DNA of 11,492 nt from DASYQV01 sp036005125 (GTDB lineage Bacteria > Acidobacteriota > Vicinamibacteria > Vicinamibacterales > UBA2999), in contig DASYQV010000338.1 in the NCBI GenBank assembly GCA_036005125.1, positions 1-11,492 on the forward strand, written 5' to 3'. Below, piece after piece: positions 7,076 through 11,492 of the stretch. The notes below the pieces were generated by a model. It had not been told where the DNA came from. It worked only from the letters and a program-made list of their open reading frames with translations, and ran no database searches. Each line of letters starts with the position of its first letter. Position 1 is the stretch's first letter. The position numbers and the translations under genes are program-made.

Positions 7076-7465
7076 ATGGCTGAGCCGCCCTCGATCGTAA
7101 TCGTCTCCCCACGGGCCGCCGTACGCGCGCGGCTTCGCGCGGCGCTCGAATCCGATGGTGTCCGTGTGGCGGGTGAGGCCGAGACCCTGGACGAGGCGGC
7201 CGGCATCGAACCGTCGGCCGACGCGTTCGTGTTCGAGCGTGACGACGATCACGAGGACCCCGGTTACGAGACGCTTACGGCGCGCGAACGCGAGGTGCTC
7301 GAGTGGCTGGCCGAGGGGCTGACGAACCGGGCGATCGCGGCGCGCCTCGGCATCAGCGATCACACCGTGAAGTTTCACGTGGCGTCCATCTACGGCAAGC
7401 TCGGCGTGTCGACCCGCGCCGAGGCCATCCGCCGCGGGCTGCGCCGGGGCTTGATTACCATTTGA
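7076..7465 (+). CDS. Short NarL/LuxR-type regulator with truncated, degenerate receiver
   Basis: A 129-residue DNA-binding protein. The C-terminal LuxR-type helix-turn-helix is complete at about 66-125 (LTAREREVLEWLAEGLTNRAIAARLGISDHTVKFHVASIYGKLGV). The N-terminal 55 residues resemble only the first part of a response-regulator receiver (SIVIVSPRAAVRARLRAALESDGVRVAGEAETLDEA) and then jump to the linker. The acidic pair after strand 1 is replaced by Ser-Pro, no clear phosphoacceptor Asp context is present, and strands 4-5 and their helices are missing. Phosphorylation control is therefore doubtful. It may bind constitutively or sense by protein contact. The ATG directly abuts the TGA of the first protease, and the second protease starts 9 nt after its stop, so the three genes form one operon. 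A local regulator of that operon is the natural guess. Confidence 0.9.
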   Translation: MAEPPSIVIVSPRAAVRARLRAALESDGVRVAGEAETLDEAAGIEPSADAFVFERDDDHEDPGYETLTAREREVLEWLAEGLTNRAIAARLGISDHTVKFHVASIYGKLGVSTRAEAIRRGLRRGLITI

Positions 7466-7474
7466 GGTTCATCC

Positions 7475-8416
7475 GTGCAGGTAACAGACAGCGATCTCCT
7501 CGACGCATATTCCCGGGCCGTCACCGATGCGGTTGACACGGTGGCCGGCGCGGTTATCAAGGTCGACGCCGAGCATGGGTCGCGGCGGCGCGGCGGCGGC
7601 ATCGGGTCGGGATTCGTCTTCGCGCCCGACGGGCTCGTGTTGACCAACAGCCACGTGGTCGAAGGGGGGCCGAAGCAGCTGACGGTCACGTTGCCGGATG
7701 GACGATCGTGCGCGGCCTCGACGCTTGGCGTCGATCCCGATACCGATCTCGCGGTCCTGAAGATTTCCGCGACCGATCTGCACGTGGCGCCGTTTGGCGA
7801 TTCGCGACGGCTGCGGCCCGGCCAGATTGTGATTGCGATTGGCAACCCCTTCGGGTTCCAGCACACGGTTACCGCAGGGGTCGTGAGCGCGACGGGCCGC
7901 TCGCTGCGGGCGCGGACCGGTCGCCTGATGACGGGACTCGTGCAGACGGATGCCGCGCTGAACCCGGGCAACTCCGGCGGGCCACTGGTCAATACGCGCG
8001 GTGAAGTGGTCGGCATCAATACGGCGGTGATCGTGCCCGCGCAGGGGATCAGCTTTGCGGTGAGCGCCGAAACCGCTCGTCTTGTCGTCCCGCAACTGCT
8101 CAGCGAAGGACGTGTGAGGCGGAGTTATCTCGGAATCGCCGGGCAGGACGTGCCGCTGCCACGGCGCGTGGTGCGGCATCATCACTTGCCAGCGTCATCC
8201 GGTGTGCTCGTGGTGGAGGTCGTCGAGAAGGGGCCGGCAGCGCGCGCGGGCGTCGCGAGCGGGGATCTGGTTGTCAGCTTCAATGGGGAACCTATAGAGC
8301 GCACCGACGATTTGCATCGCGTGCTCACCGGCGATCGTGCGAGCACGGTGGCCGAGCTTGGCGTGCTGCGAGGCGTCGATTTCCTCGCTCTGCGCGTGAC
8401 TCCCGAGCCTGCCTGA
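7475..8416 (+). CDS. HtrA-like (S1C) serine protease with PDZ domain, leaderless, copy 2
   Basis: A 313-residue HtrA/DegP-family protease with canonical motifs: GSGFVFAPDGLVLTNSHV (H60), DTDLAVL (D91) and NPGNSGGPLVN (S167). A PDZ domain spans about 216-308 (RSYLGIAGQ, GVLVVEVVEKGPAARAGVASGDLVVSFNGEPI). The region between protease and PDZ carries a His-rich loop (RRVVRHHHLP, 230-239) not found in copy 1; metal binding is possible but unproven. As in copy 1, no signal peptide or membrane helix precedes the protease domain, so a cytoplasmic location is suggested. The GTG at 7475 is supported by GAGG at 7464-7467 with 7-nt spacing. It is closer to the family consensus than copy 1, so the pair could be an old duplication split by the regulator or two separate acquisitions. 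It ends before a structured intergenic element. Confidence 0.93.
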   Translation: MQVTDSDLLDAYSRAVTDAVDTVAGAVIKVDAEHGSRRRGGGIGSGFVFAPDGLVLTNSHVVEGGPKQLTVTLPDGRSCAASTLGVDPDTDLAVLKISATDLHVAPFGDSRRLRPGQIVIAIGNPFGFQHTVTAGVVSATGRSLRARTGRLMTGLVQTDAALNPGNSGGPLVNTRGEVVGINTAVIVPAQGISFAVSAETARLVVPQLLSEGRVRRSYLGIAGQDVPLPRRVVRHHHLPASSGVLVVEVVEKGPAARAGVASGDLVVSFNGEPIERTDDLHRVLTGDRASTVAELGVLRGVDFLALRVTPEPA

Positions 8417-8425
8417 AAAGGCGTA

Positions 8426-8492
8426 CGTAGGCCGGGTGGCCGGGTCTTTTAGAGCCGGCACTTGCCCGCCGCATCTAAAGATGCGGCCTACG
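8426..8492. repeat. REP-like multibranch palindromic element, probable bidirectional terminator
   Basis: CGTAGGCCG (8426-8434) is exactly complementary to CGGCCTACG (8484-8492). Inside lie two further hairpins: GCCGG (8439-8443) with CCGGC (8455-8459), helped by TCT/AGA and a TTT loop, and GCCGCATC (8468-8475) with GATGCGGC (8480-8487) and a TAAA loop. The outer stem and the second hairpin share 8484-8487, so alternative folds compete. The element fills the 87-nt gap between convergent genes (protease stop at 8416, hydrolase stop at 8504), which suits a two-way terminator. Confidence 0.7.
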
Positions 8493-8503
8493 ACTCGGAC
8501 GAC

Positions 8504-9169
8504 TCAAGCCTTGAGCCGCGTATCAAACCACTCGGTCGCGAGCTCCATCACGCGTTCGAGAGTACCCGGTTCCTCGAACAGGTGCGTCGCGCCCGGGACG
8601 ATCTCGAGCCGCACCTCACAGCTCATCTTCCGCATCGCCTCCCGATTCAGCTCGATAACCGGCTCGTCGTCGCCCCCAACCACGAGCAGCGTGGGCGCCT
8701 GCACCCGTTGCAGCGCCTGCCCCGCCAGGTCCGGACGACCGCCCCGAGAGACGACCGCCCGTACGATGTCGGGATGTTCGGCCGCCGCGATCAGCGCGGC
8801 TGCGGCGCCTGTGCTCGCGCCGAAACATCCGACGGGGAGCGATTGCAGATCCTTGTGATGACGCACCCAGCCTGCGGCCGCGCCGACGCGCTCGGCGAGT
8901 CGTGGAATGTCGAAGCGGAACTCGCGCGTGCGAGCGTCGACTTTCTCTTCCTCGCTGGTGAGGAGATCCACGAGGAGCGTGGCAATGCCATGATGGTTGA
9001 GGTGGTCCGCCACGGCGCGGTTCCGCGTGCTGAAGCGGCTGCTGCCGCTGCCGTGCGCGAAGATGACGATGCAGGCGGCATCGGCGGGCACATGAAGGTC
9101 GGCGCCCAGACGAGCCTGGTCGACGGAAATGATGACGGACTCTTCCAATCCTGTAAGCGATTTATTCAT
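8504..9169 (-). CDS. Dienelactone-hydrolase-like alpha/beta hydrolase
   Basis: A 221-residue cytosolic alpha/beta hydrolase. The nucleophile elbow is GCFGASTG with Ser119. The acid is in VVGGDDEPV (D167 or D168) and the base is His196 in VPGATHLFEEPG. HGSGSSR (39-45) is the oxyanion region. Size and motifs fit the dienelactone-hydrolase-like group whose natural substrates are mostly unknown. The start ATG at 9169 overlaps the stop of the phosphoribosyltransferase by 8 nt (ATGAATAA) and has AGAGGA just upstream, so the two are translationally coupled. The same two domains are, to my recollection, fused in single proteins elsewhere, for example mycobacterial Rv0571c of the dormancy regulon, which supports a joint function. 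Stop is at 8504, facing the protease operon. Confidence 0.9.
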   Translation of the reverse strand: MNKSLTGLEESVIISVDQARLGADLHVPADAACIVIFAHGSGSSRFSTRNRAVADHLNHHGIATLLVDLLTSEEEKVDARTREFRFDIPRLAERVGAAAGWVRHHKDLQSLPVGCFGASTGAAAALIAAAEHPDIVRAVVSRGGRPDLAGQALQRVQAPTLLVVGGDDEPVIELNREAMRKMSCEVRLEIVPGATHLFEEPGTLERVMELATEWFDTRLKA

Positions 9170-9818
9170 GAGCGTCCTCTAACAGCGTACGGACTTCGTC
9201 GTCGGTCGTCTGCGAAAAATCCACGTACCACTGCCCCACCGCCGAGAACGAATCGGGCGTCTTCGCACAGATGATTTCGTCGGCCACTCGCTGGAACTCC
9301 CGGCACGTCTCGCTGGCCGCGACGGGGACCGCCACGACAACCCGCGCCGGCTTCTGCTGCCTCACGGCTTCTACCGCCGCCCGCATCGTCGAACCGGTTG
9401 CGAGTCCATCATCGACCAGAATGACGATCCGCTCGCTGAGATCGCGCGGCGGACGGTTTCGACGGTACTCGCGCTCACGTCGTTCGAGCTCCGCCTGCTC
9501 GTCACGCGCGACCGCATCGATGGCTTTTTCCGGGATCCCGTACCAGCGGACAACGTCGTCGTTGAGCACGCGGACGCCGCCGGACGCAATTGCGCCCATG
9601 GCAAGCTCACGGTGGCCTGGTGTGCCGAGCTTGCGGACAAGGAAGACATCGAGCGGCGCGCCAAGCGACGCTGCCACCTCGTGCCCCACCGGCACGCCCC
9701 CTCGCGGCAGCGCCAGGACGATGACGTCAGGACGGTTGGCGTACTGACCGAGCTTCATCGCCAGCGCGGCACCCCCCTCGCGGCGATCTCGAAAGGGCCG
9801 CTCGTTTCCGTCCAACAC
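9162..9818 (-). CDS. Phosphoribosyltransferase (type I PRTase fold)
   Basis: A 218-residue protein of the type I phosphoribosyltransferase fold. The PRPP-binding loop is IVILVDDGLATGSTM at about 131-145. An early ALPRGGVPVGHEVA (36-49) and LDVFLVRKLGTPGHRELAMGAIASGG (56-81) are typical of the family, which has been linked to nucleobase or phosphosugar chemistry without a defined substrate. The GTG at 9818 is chosen because GAGGAG (9822-9827) lies just upstream. The frame stays open to 9881, but those 21 extra residues (MRTFHLLFHFPLSTFPLSEEH) are a read-through of the GTGGAAA repeat. It is coupled by an 8-nt overlap to the downstream hydrolase. The repeat separates it from the hydrophilic-protein genes upstream on the same strand, so it may have its own promoter. 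Confidence 0.9.
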   Translation of the reverse strand: MLDGNERPFRDRREGGAALAMKLGQYANRPDVIVLALPRGGVPVGHEVAASLGAPLDVFLVRKLGTPGHRELAMGAIASGGVRVLNDDVVRWYGIPEKAIDAVARDEQAELERREREYRRNRPPRDLSERIVILVDDGLATGSTMRAAVEAVRQQKPARVVVAVPVAASETCREFQRVADEIICAKTPDSFSAVGQWYVDFSQTTDDEVRTLLEDAHE

Positions 9819-9821
9819 GTG

Positions 9822-9827
9822 CTCCTC
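9822..9827 (-). promoter_or_regulatory. Shine-Dalgarno deciding the phosphoribosyltransferase start
   Basis: GAGGAG on the minus strand, 3 nt before the GTG at 9818. Spacing is short, but it supports GTG 9818 over any start within the repeat upstream. Confidence 0.6.
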
Positions 9828-9832
9828 GGAAA

Positions 9833-9933
9833 GTGGAAAAGTGGAAAGTGGAAAGTGGAAAAGTAAGTGGAAAGTGCGCATGTATCCCGGTCCGCGGGGA
9901 CGGTTTCAACTTTCCACTTTCCACTTTCCACTT
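9833..9933. repeat. GTGGAAA-unit tandem repeat forming a 23-nt perfect inverted repeat
   Basis: Five GTGGAAA units, some with an extra A, run from 9833 to 9873. Three complementary TTTCCAC units run from 9911 to 9931. The block 9839-9861 is exactly complementary to 9911-9933 (23 bp), with a 49-nt loop. It lies between the 130-residue protein gene (stop 9944) and the phosphoribosyltransferase gene (start 9818), both on minus. It could be a transcriptional hairpin between them or a dispersed repeat. Confidence 0.85.
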
Positions 9934-9943
9934 CTACACTTTT

Positions 9944-10336
9944 CTATGGCTTCTCCGTTGAAACAGTCGGATCGTCGACGCCTGTCGCCCGCACCGGTGA
10001 TGGATTGTGCGCCTCGGCGCCGCCTCCGCCAATCGTACCGCTCTGCGCTCCCGTTATCGATTCCTCAGGTCTCCCCTCGCTCGGATATGCCTCGGTGTCT
10101 GGGCCGAGCCGGGGCACGAGCCGCTGCGGGTCGTCCAGCGGTCCTTCCGCGCGCGTCTGCGCCGTGCCTTTCCCACCACTCTCGGGGGTATCGAGTCCGC
10201 TCTGAGCGGTCAGAAAGTCCGCCGCGCCCGGACCGCTGATGGCTATGCGATCCAGACGGGTCGCCTCGACGTCGGCGGGCGAACGCTCCTGCTGTTCAAC
10301 AGGGCGGTTGCCGGGTCTCGTTCGGTCGTGTGCCAT
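9944..10336 (-). CDS. Hypothetical hydrophilic, probably disordered protein (130 aa)
   Basis: I do not recognise this 130-residue protein. It is rich in Gly, Pro, Ala, Glu, Asp, Arg, Thr and Ser. It has almost no hydrophobic runs, no Cys or Trp, no signal peptide and no membrane helix, and reads as largely disordered (GAQSGTIGGGGAEAHNPSPVRATGVDD). The middle part ISGPGAADFLTAQSGLDTPESGGKG is the only stretch with ordered character. The ATG at 10336 is supported by GAGGG on the minus strand (10345-10349) with 8-nt spacing, and the gene follows 15 nt after the stop of the 114-residue protein, so the two are an operon. Such composition recalls hydrophilins and other desiccation or stress proteins, but that is only an analogy. 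The opposite strand has a longer open frame, rejected because it lacks a Shine-Dalgarno and family features. Confidence 0.7.
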   Translation of the reverse strand: MAHDRTRPGNRPVEQQERSPADVEATRLDRIAISGPGAADFLTAQSGLDTPESGGKGTAQTRAEGPLDDPQRLVPRLGPDTEAYPSEGRPEESITGAQSGTIGGGGAEAHNPSPVRATGVDDPTVSTEKP

Positions 10337-10351
10337 GTGTCACGCCCTCTT

Positions 10352-10696
10352 TCATTTGCGCTGGTGACTGCGTTGACTGTCCGCGCCGCCGCCCTCTATC
10401 TCGTGCTCGTGGCTGGTCTGCATATCCATCGTTTTCTCGAGATCGGTGTACGGCAGATCGACGCCAAAGCCGACGCCGCCGACCGCCCCGGGCTGAGTGC
10501 CGAGCAGCGTGTCGCGCTCGCGTTCGCCCGGAATTGGTTCACGCATCGTGCGAGGCGGCAGCTTCTCGGGAGCGCCGCGCAGCTCGAGACCGCCGGATGC
10601 CGCCAACGTGTCAGTCGAGGCGGGACCGTGTACCGGCCGGGTGGCGCTGACGCGCATCGCATCGTGACTCTGCCTGAAGGTCGAATTGTCAGCCAC
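10352..10696 (-). CDS. Hypothetical hydrophilic protein (114 aa)
   Basis: An unrecognised 114-residue polar protein, first gene of the pair. The N-terminus (ADNSTFRQSHDAMRVSATRPVHGP) and C-terminus (TSHEHEIEGGGADSQRSHQRK) are highly charged. A short Gly-rich centre, LGTQPGAVGGVGFGVDLPYTDLEKTMDMQ, is the only part that might fold. There is no signal peptide, membrane segment or Cys. The GTG start at 10696 is decided by an excellent AAGGAGG (10705-10711 on minus) with 8-nt spacing. It is divergent from the 52-residue charged protein across a 120-nt gap, so the two promoters lie together. Function unknown; the strong ribosome site argues for high expression. Confidence 0.75.
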   Translation of the reverse strand: MADNSTFRQSHDAMRVSATRPVHGPASTDTLAASGGLELRGAPEKLPPRTMREPIPGERERDTLLGTQPGAVGGVGFGVDLPYTDLEKTMDMQTSHEHEIEGGGADSQRSHQRK

Positions 10697-10816
10697 GACC
10701 GAAGCCTCCTTTTCGTGTGTTCAAGCGTTGTGCCCGGAGGAGCTCAGCATCCGTGAATCTCAGCGGCCGTTCACCGGAATACCGCTTGCACCATCGGGTG
10801 ATTGGAGGACTACTTT
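10697..10816. promoter_or_regulatory. Divergent leader region with two strong ribosome binding sites
   Basis: This 120-nt gap holds AAGGAGG on minus (10705-10711) for the 114-residue protein and GGAGG on plus (10804-10808, 8 nt before ATG) for the 52-residue protein. I cannot identify convincing -35/-10 pairs. TTGCAC around 10788 is a possible plus-strand -35, but no -10 matches it. Shared divergent control of the small hydrophilic proteins is likely. Confidence 0.45.
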
Positions 10817-10975
10817 ATGCGCGAACGTCCGCCACACCCGGAAAAGGACAAGGACCGCTACGAATCGGACCGCCGCGGCGAGCATCAGTATCCGGAAGAT
10901 CCGAAGCATGATGCCGAGCGGCCGTCTCAGCGCGAACGCGAGGAACTGAAGGAGCGCCTCGAAAAACGCGGCTGA
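10817..10975 (+). CDS. Very small, highly charged protein (52 aa)
   Basis: A 52-residue protein read from the ATG at 10817 to the TGA at 10973-10975. It begins MRERPPHPEKDKDRYESDRR and ends EREELKERLEKRG. More than half the residues are Arg, Lys, Glu, Asp or His, with no hydrophobic core; the last 20 residues could make a charged helix. GGAGG at 10804-10808 with 8-nt spacing is the main proof that it is a gene. It stands divergently from the hydrophilic-protein pair and convergently with the CBS-domain gene, and a hairpin lies right after its stop. Function unknown; the composition resembles small stress-induced proteins, which is an analogy only. Confidence 0.7.
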   Translation: MRERPPHPEKDKDRYESDRRGEHQYPEDPKHDAERPSQREREELKERLEKRG

Positions 10976-10979
10976 ACGG

Positions 10980-11016
10980 CCAGCGCGACATCACGCGCAG
11001 AAGCGCGCGGCGCTGG
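10980..11016. terminator. GC-rich nested hairpin between convergent genes
   Basis: CCAGCGC (10980-10986) pairs with GCGCTGG (11010-11016). Inside, CGCGC (10994-10998) pairs with GCGCG (11003-11007) around an AGAA tetraloop. It fills the gap between the 52-residue gene stop and the CBS gene stop (11017), overlapping neither. No U-run follows on either strand, so a strict intrinsic terminator is not proven, but position and symmetry suit bidirectional termination. Confidence 0.5.
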
Positions 11017-11457
11017 TCACCGCGACTCGCGCCCCGTATCGCGCGATACCTCGCGCACCAGTTCCGCGACGTTGTGCTCGCGGCTGCTCCACGCGATGTC
11101 GGCCTGGGACACGATTCCCGCACAACTCCCGCGTTCATCCACCACCGGTACGCGTCTGATCTGATGCTTCTCCATCGTCGAGATGACTTCGTCGAGCGTT
11201 GCGTCGGCGGGCACCGTCACGACCGGTTGAGACATGCATGACTCGACGGTATATGCCATCGGGTTCTTTCCTTCGGCAACCATGCGGCAGACGATATCTC
11301 TATCAGTGACGACCCCGATTGGCTGCTCGGTCGCGTCCACTACCGGAATTTCCCCGCAATCGTTCGCCACCATGAGCTTGGCGACCTCATCCAGCGTCGC
11401 GTTCGGCCCACAACACGCCGGGTTTGGCGTCATGACATCCCGAGCGAGTTTCGTCAT
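11017..11457 (-). CDS. Two-CBS-domain protein
   Basis: A 146-residue cytosolic protein made almost wholly of a CBS pair (Bateman module), the fold that binds adenine nucleotides or SAM and reports energy state. CBS1 is about 7-62 (DVMTPNPACCGPNATLDEVAKLMVANDCGEIPVVD, IGVVTDRDI). CBS2 is about 74-125 (CMSQPVVTVPADATLDEVISTMEKHQIRRVPVVDERG, AGIVSQADI). Each has the TDRD- or SQAD-like ligand-contact motif. It has no fused enzyme or DNA-binding part, like the stand-alone Hrp1-type proteins of stress and dormancy regulons. The ATG at 11457 has a strong GAGGAGG a few bases upstream (about 11464-11470). The two adjacent Cys (15-16) near the N-terminus are unusual but not a recognised metal site. The 35 nt beyond the start to the window end are its leader. 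Confidence 0.93.
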   Translation of the reverse strand: MTKLARDVMTPNPACCGPNATLDEVAKLMVANDCGEIPVVDATEQPIGVVTDRDIVCRMVAEGKNPMAYTVESCMSQPVVTVPADATLDEVISTMEKHQIRRVPVVDERGSCAGIVSQADIAWSSREHNVAELVREVSRDTGRESR

Positions 11458-11492
11458 CGTTTGCCTCCTCTGTCCTCCACAGCCGGCGGAGA

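Noticed and set aside
7475..8416. Assigning degP or htrA as gene symbol to the proteases
   Set aside because: Both lack export signals and each has only one PDZ domain, so orthology to DegP cannot be claimed.
8462..9274. Plus-strand frame of 270 codons
   Set aside because: Antisense to the hydrolase with its intact Ser-Asp-His triad; it begins inside the REP-like element.
9819..9881. N-terminal extension of the phosphoribosyltransferase that looks like a hydrophobic leader
   Set aside because: The FHLLFHFPLSTFPL stretch is simply the translated GTGGAAA repeat; the GTG at 9818 has its own GAGGAG.
9833..9933. Possible CRISPR array
   Set aside because: Units are 7-8 nt with no spacers and the second arm is inverted, so it is a tandem/inverted repeat, not CRISPR.
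10007..10756. Open frame of 249 codons on plus opposite the two hydrophilic-protein genes
   Set aside because: It has no Shine-Dalgarno or recognisable domain. The two minus frames have good ribosome sites, adjacent spacing and a sensible operon layout.
1..11492. tRNA, rRNA, riboswitch or transposase genes
   Set aside because: I looked on both strands and saw no convincing rRNA, cloverleaf tRNA with consensus arms, known riboswitch core or transposase motif.

Overview
The window is a GC-rich, gene-dense bacterial chromosome segment with short intergenic gaps. No rRNA, tRNA, CRISPR array, transposase or phage gene is visible. The mix of genes (PPi-type phosphofructokinase, PAS/GAF histidine kinase, two HtrA-like proteases, separate phosphoribosyltransferase and dienelactone-hydrolase-like genes, CBS-pair protein) and the word-like repeats between genes suggest a soil-type bacterium, perhaps Acidobacteriota (Vicinamibacteria-like). 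That placement is an inference from gene style; no marker gene proves it.

Layout. (1) Positions 1-3292, minus strand: a tight three-gene operon reading right to left. It encodes a pyrophosphate-type 6-phosphofructokinase, a radical SAM enzyme with a SPASM-like cysteine set, and an isopenicillin-N-synthase-like Fe(II)/2-oxoglutarate dioxygenase cut by the window edge. (2) Positions 3293-3542 hold a divergent regulatory gap with a perfect 21-nt palindrome, followed on plus by a small coiled-coil membrane protein. (3) Positions 3781-5986, minus: a soluble PAS-GAF histidine kinase followed by a GNAT acetyltransferase. The GNAT overlaps the coiled-coil gene tail to tail. (4) Positions 6176-8416, plus: a three-gene operon of HtrA-like serine protease, short NarL/LuxR-type regulator with a truncated receiver, and a second HtrA-like protease. 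(5) Positions 8504-10696, minus: dienelactone-hydrolase-like protein, phosphoribosyltransferase, and two small hydrophilic proteins of unknown function. (6) Positions 10817-10975, plus: a 52-residue very charged protein. (7) Positions 11017-11457, minus: a two-CBS-domain protein.

Four intergenic spaces carry structured or repetitive DNA that does not look like coding sequence. They are a tract of GGCCACGA-type words (4274-4315), an imperfect inverted repeat of GGTTC/GAACC words (6020-6116), a multibranch REP-like hairpin element between convergent genes (8426-8492), and a GTGGAAA-unit inverted repeat (9833-9933). Three of them would add spurious N-terminal residues to adjacent genes if the furthest upstream start were taken, so internal GTG starts are preferred there.

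How the genes work together (inference): regions 3-7 look like a signalling and stress-response block. It combines a sensor kinase, proteases of protein quality control, a regulator, and small hydrophilic, CBS, phosphoribosyltransferase and hydrolase genes of the sort seen in dormancy or energy-stress regulons. The leftmost operon is different: a radical SAM/SPASM enzyme directly followed by a 2OG oxygenase suggests an uncharacterised modification or small-molecule pathway. It is the best candidate here for an undescribed system.
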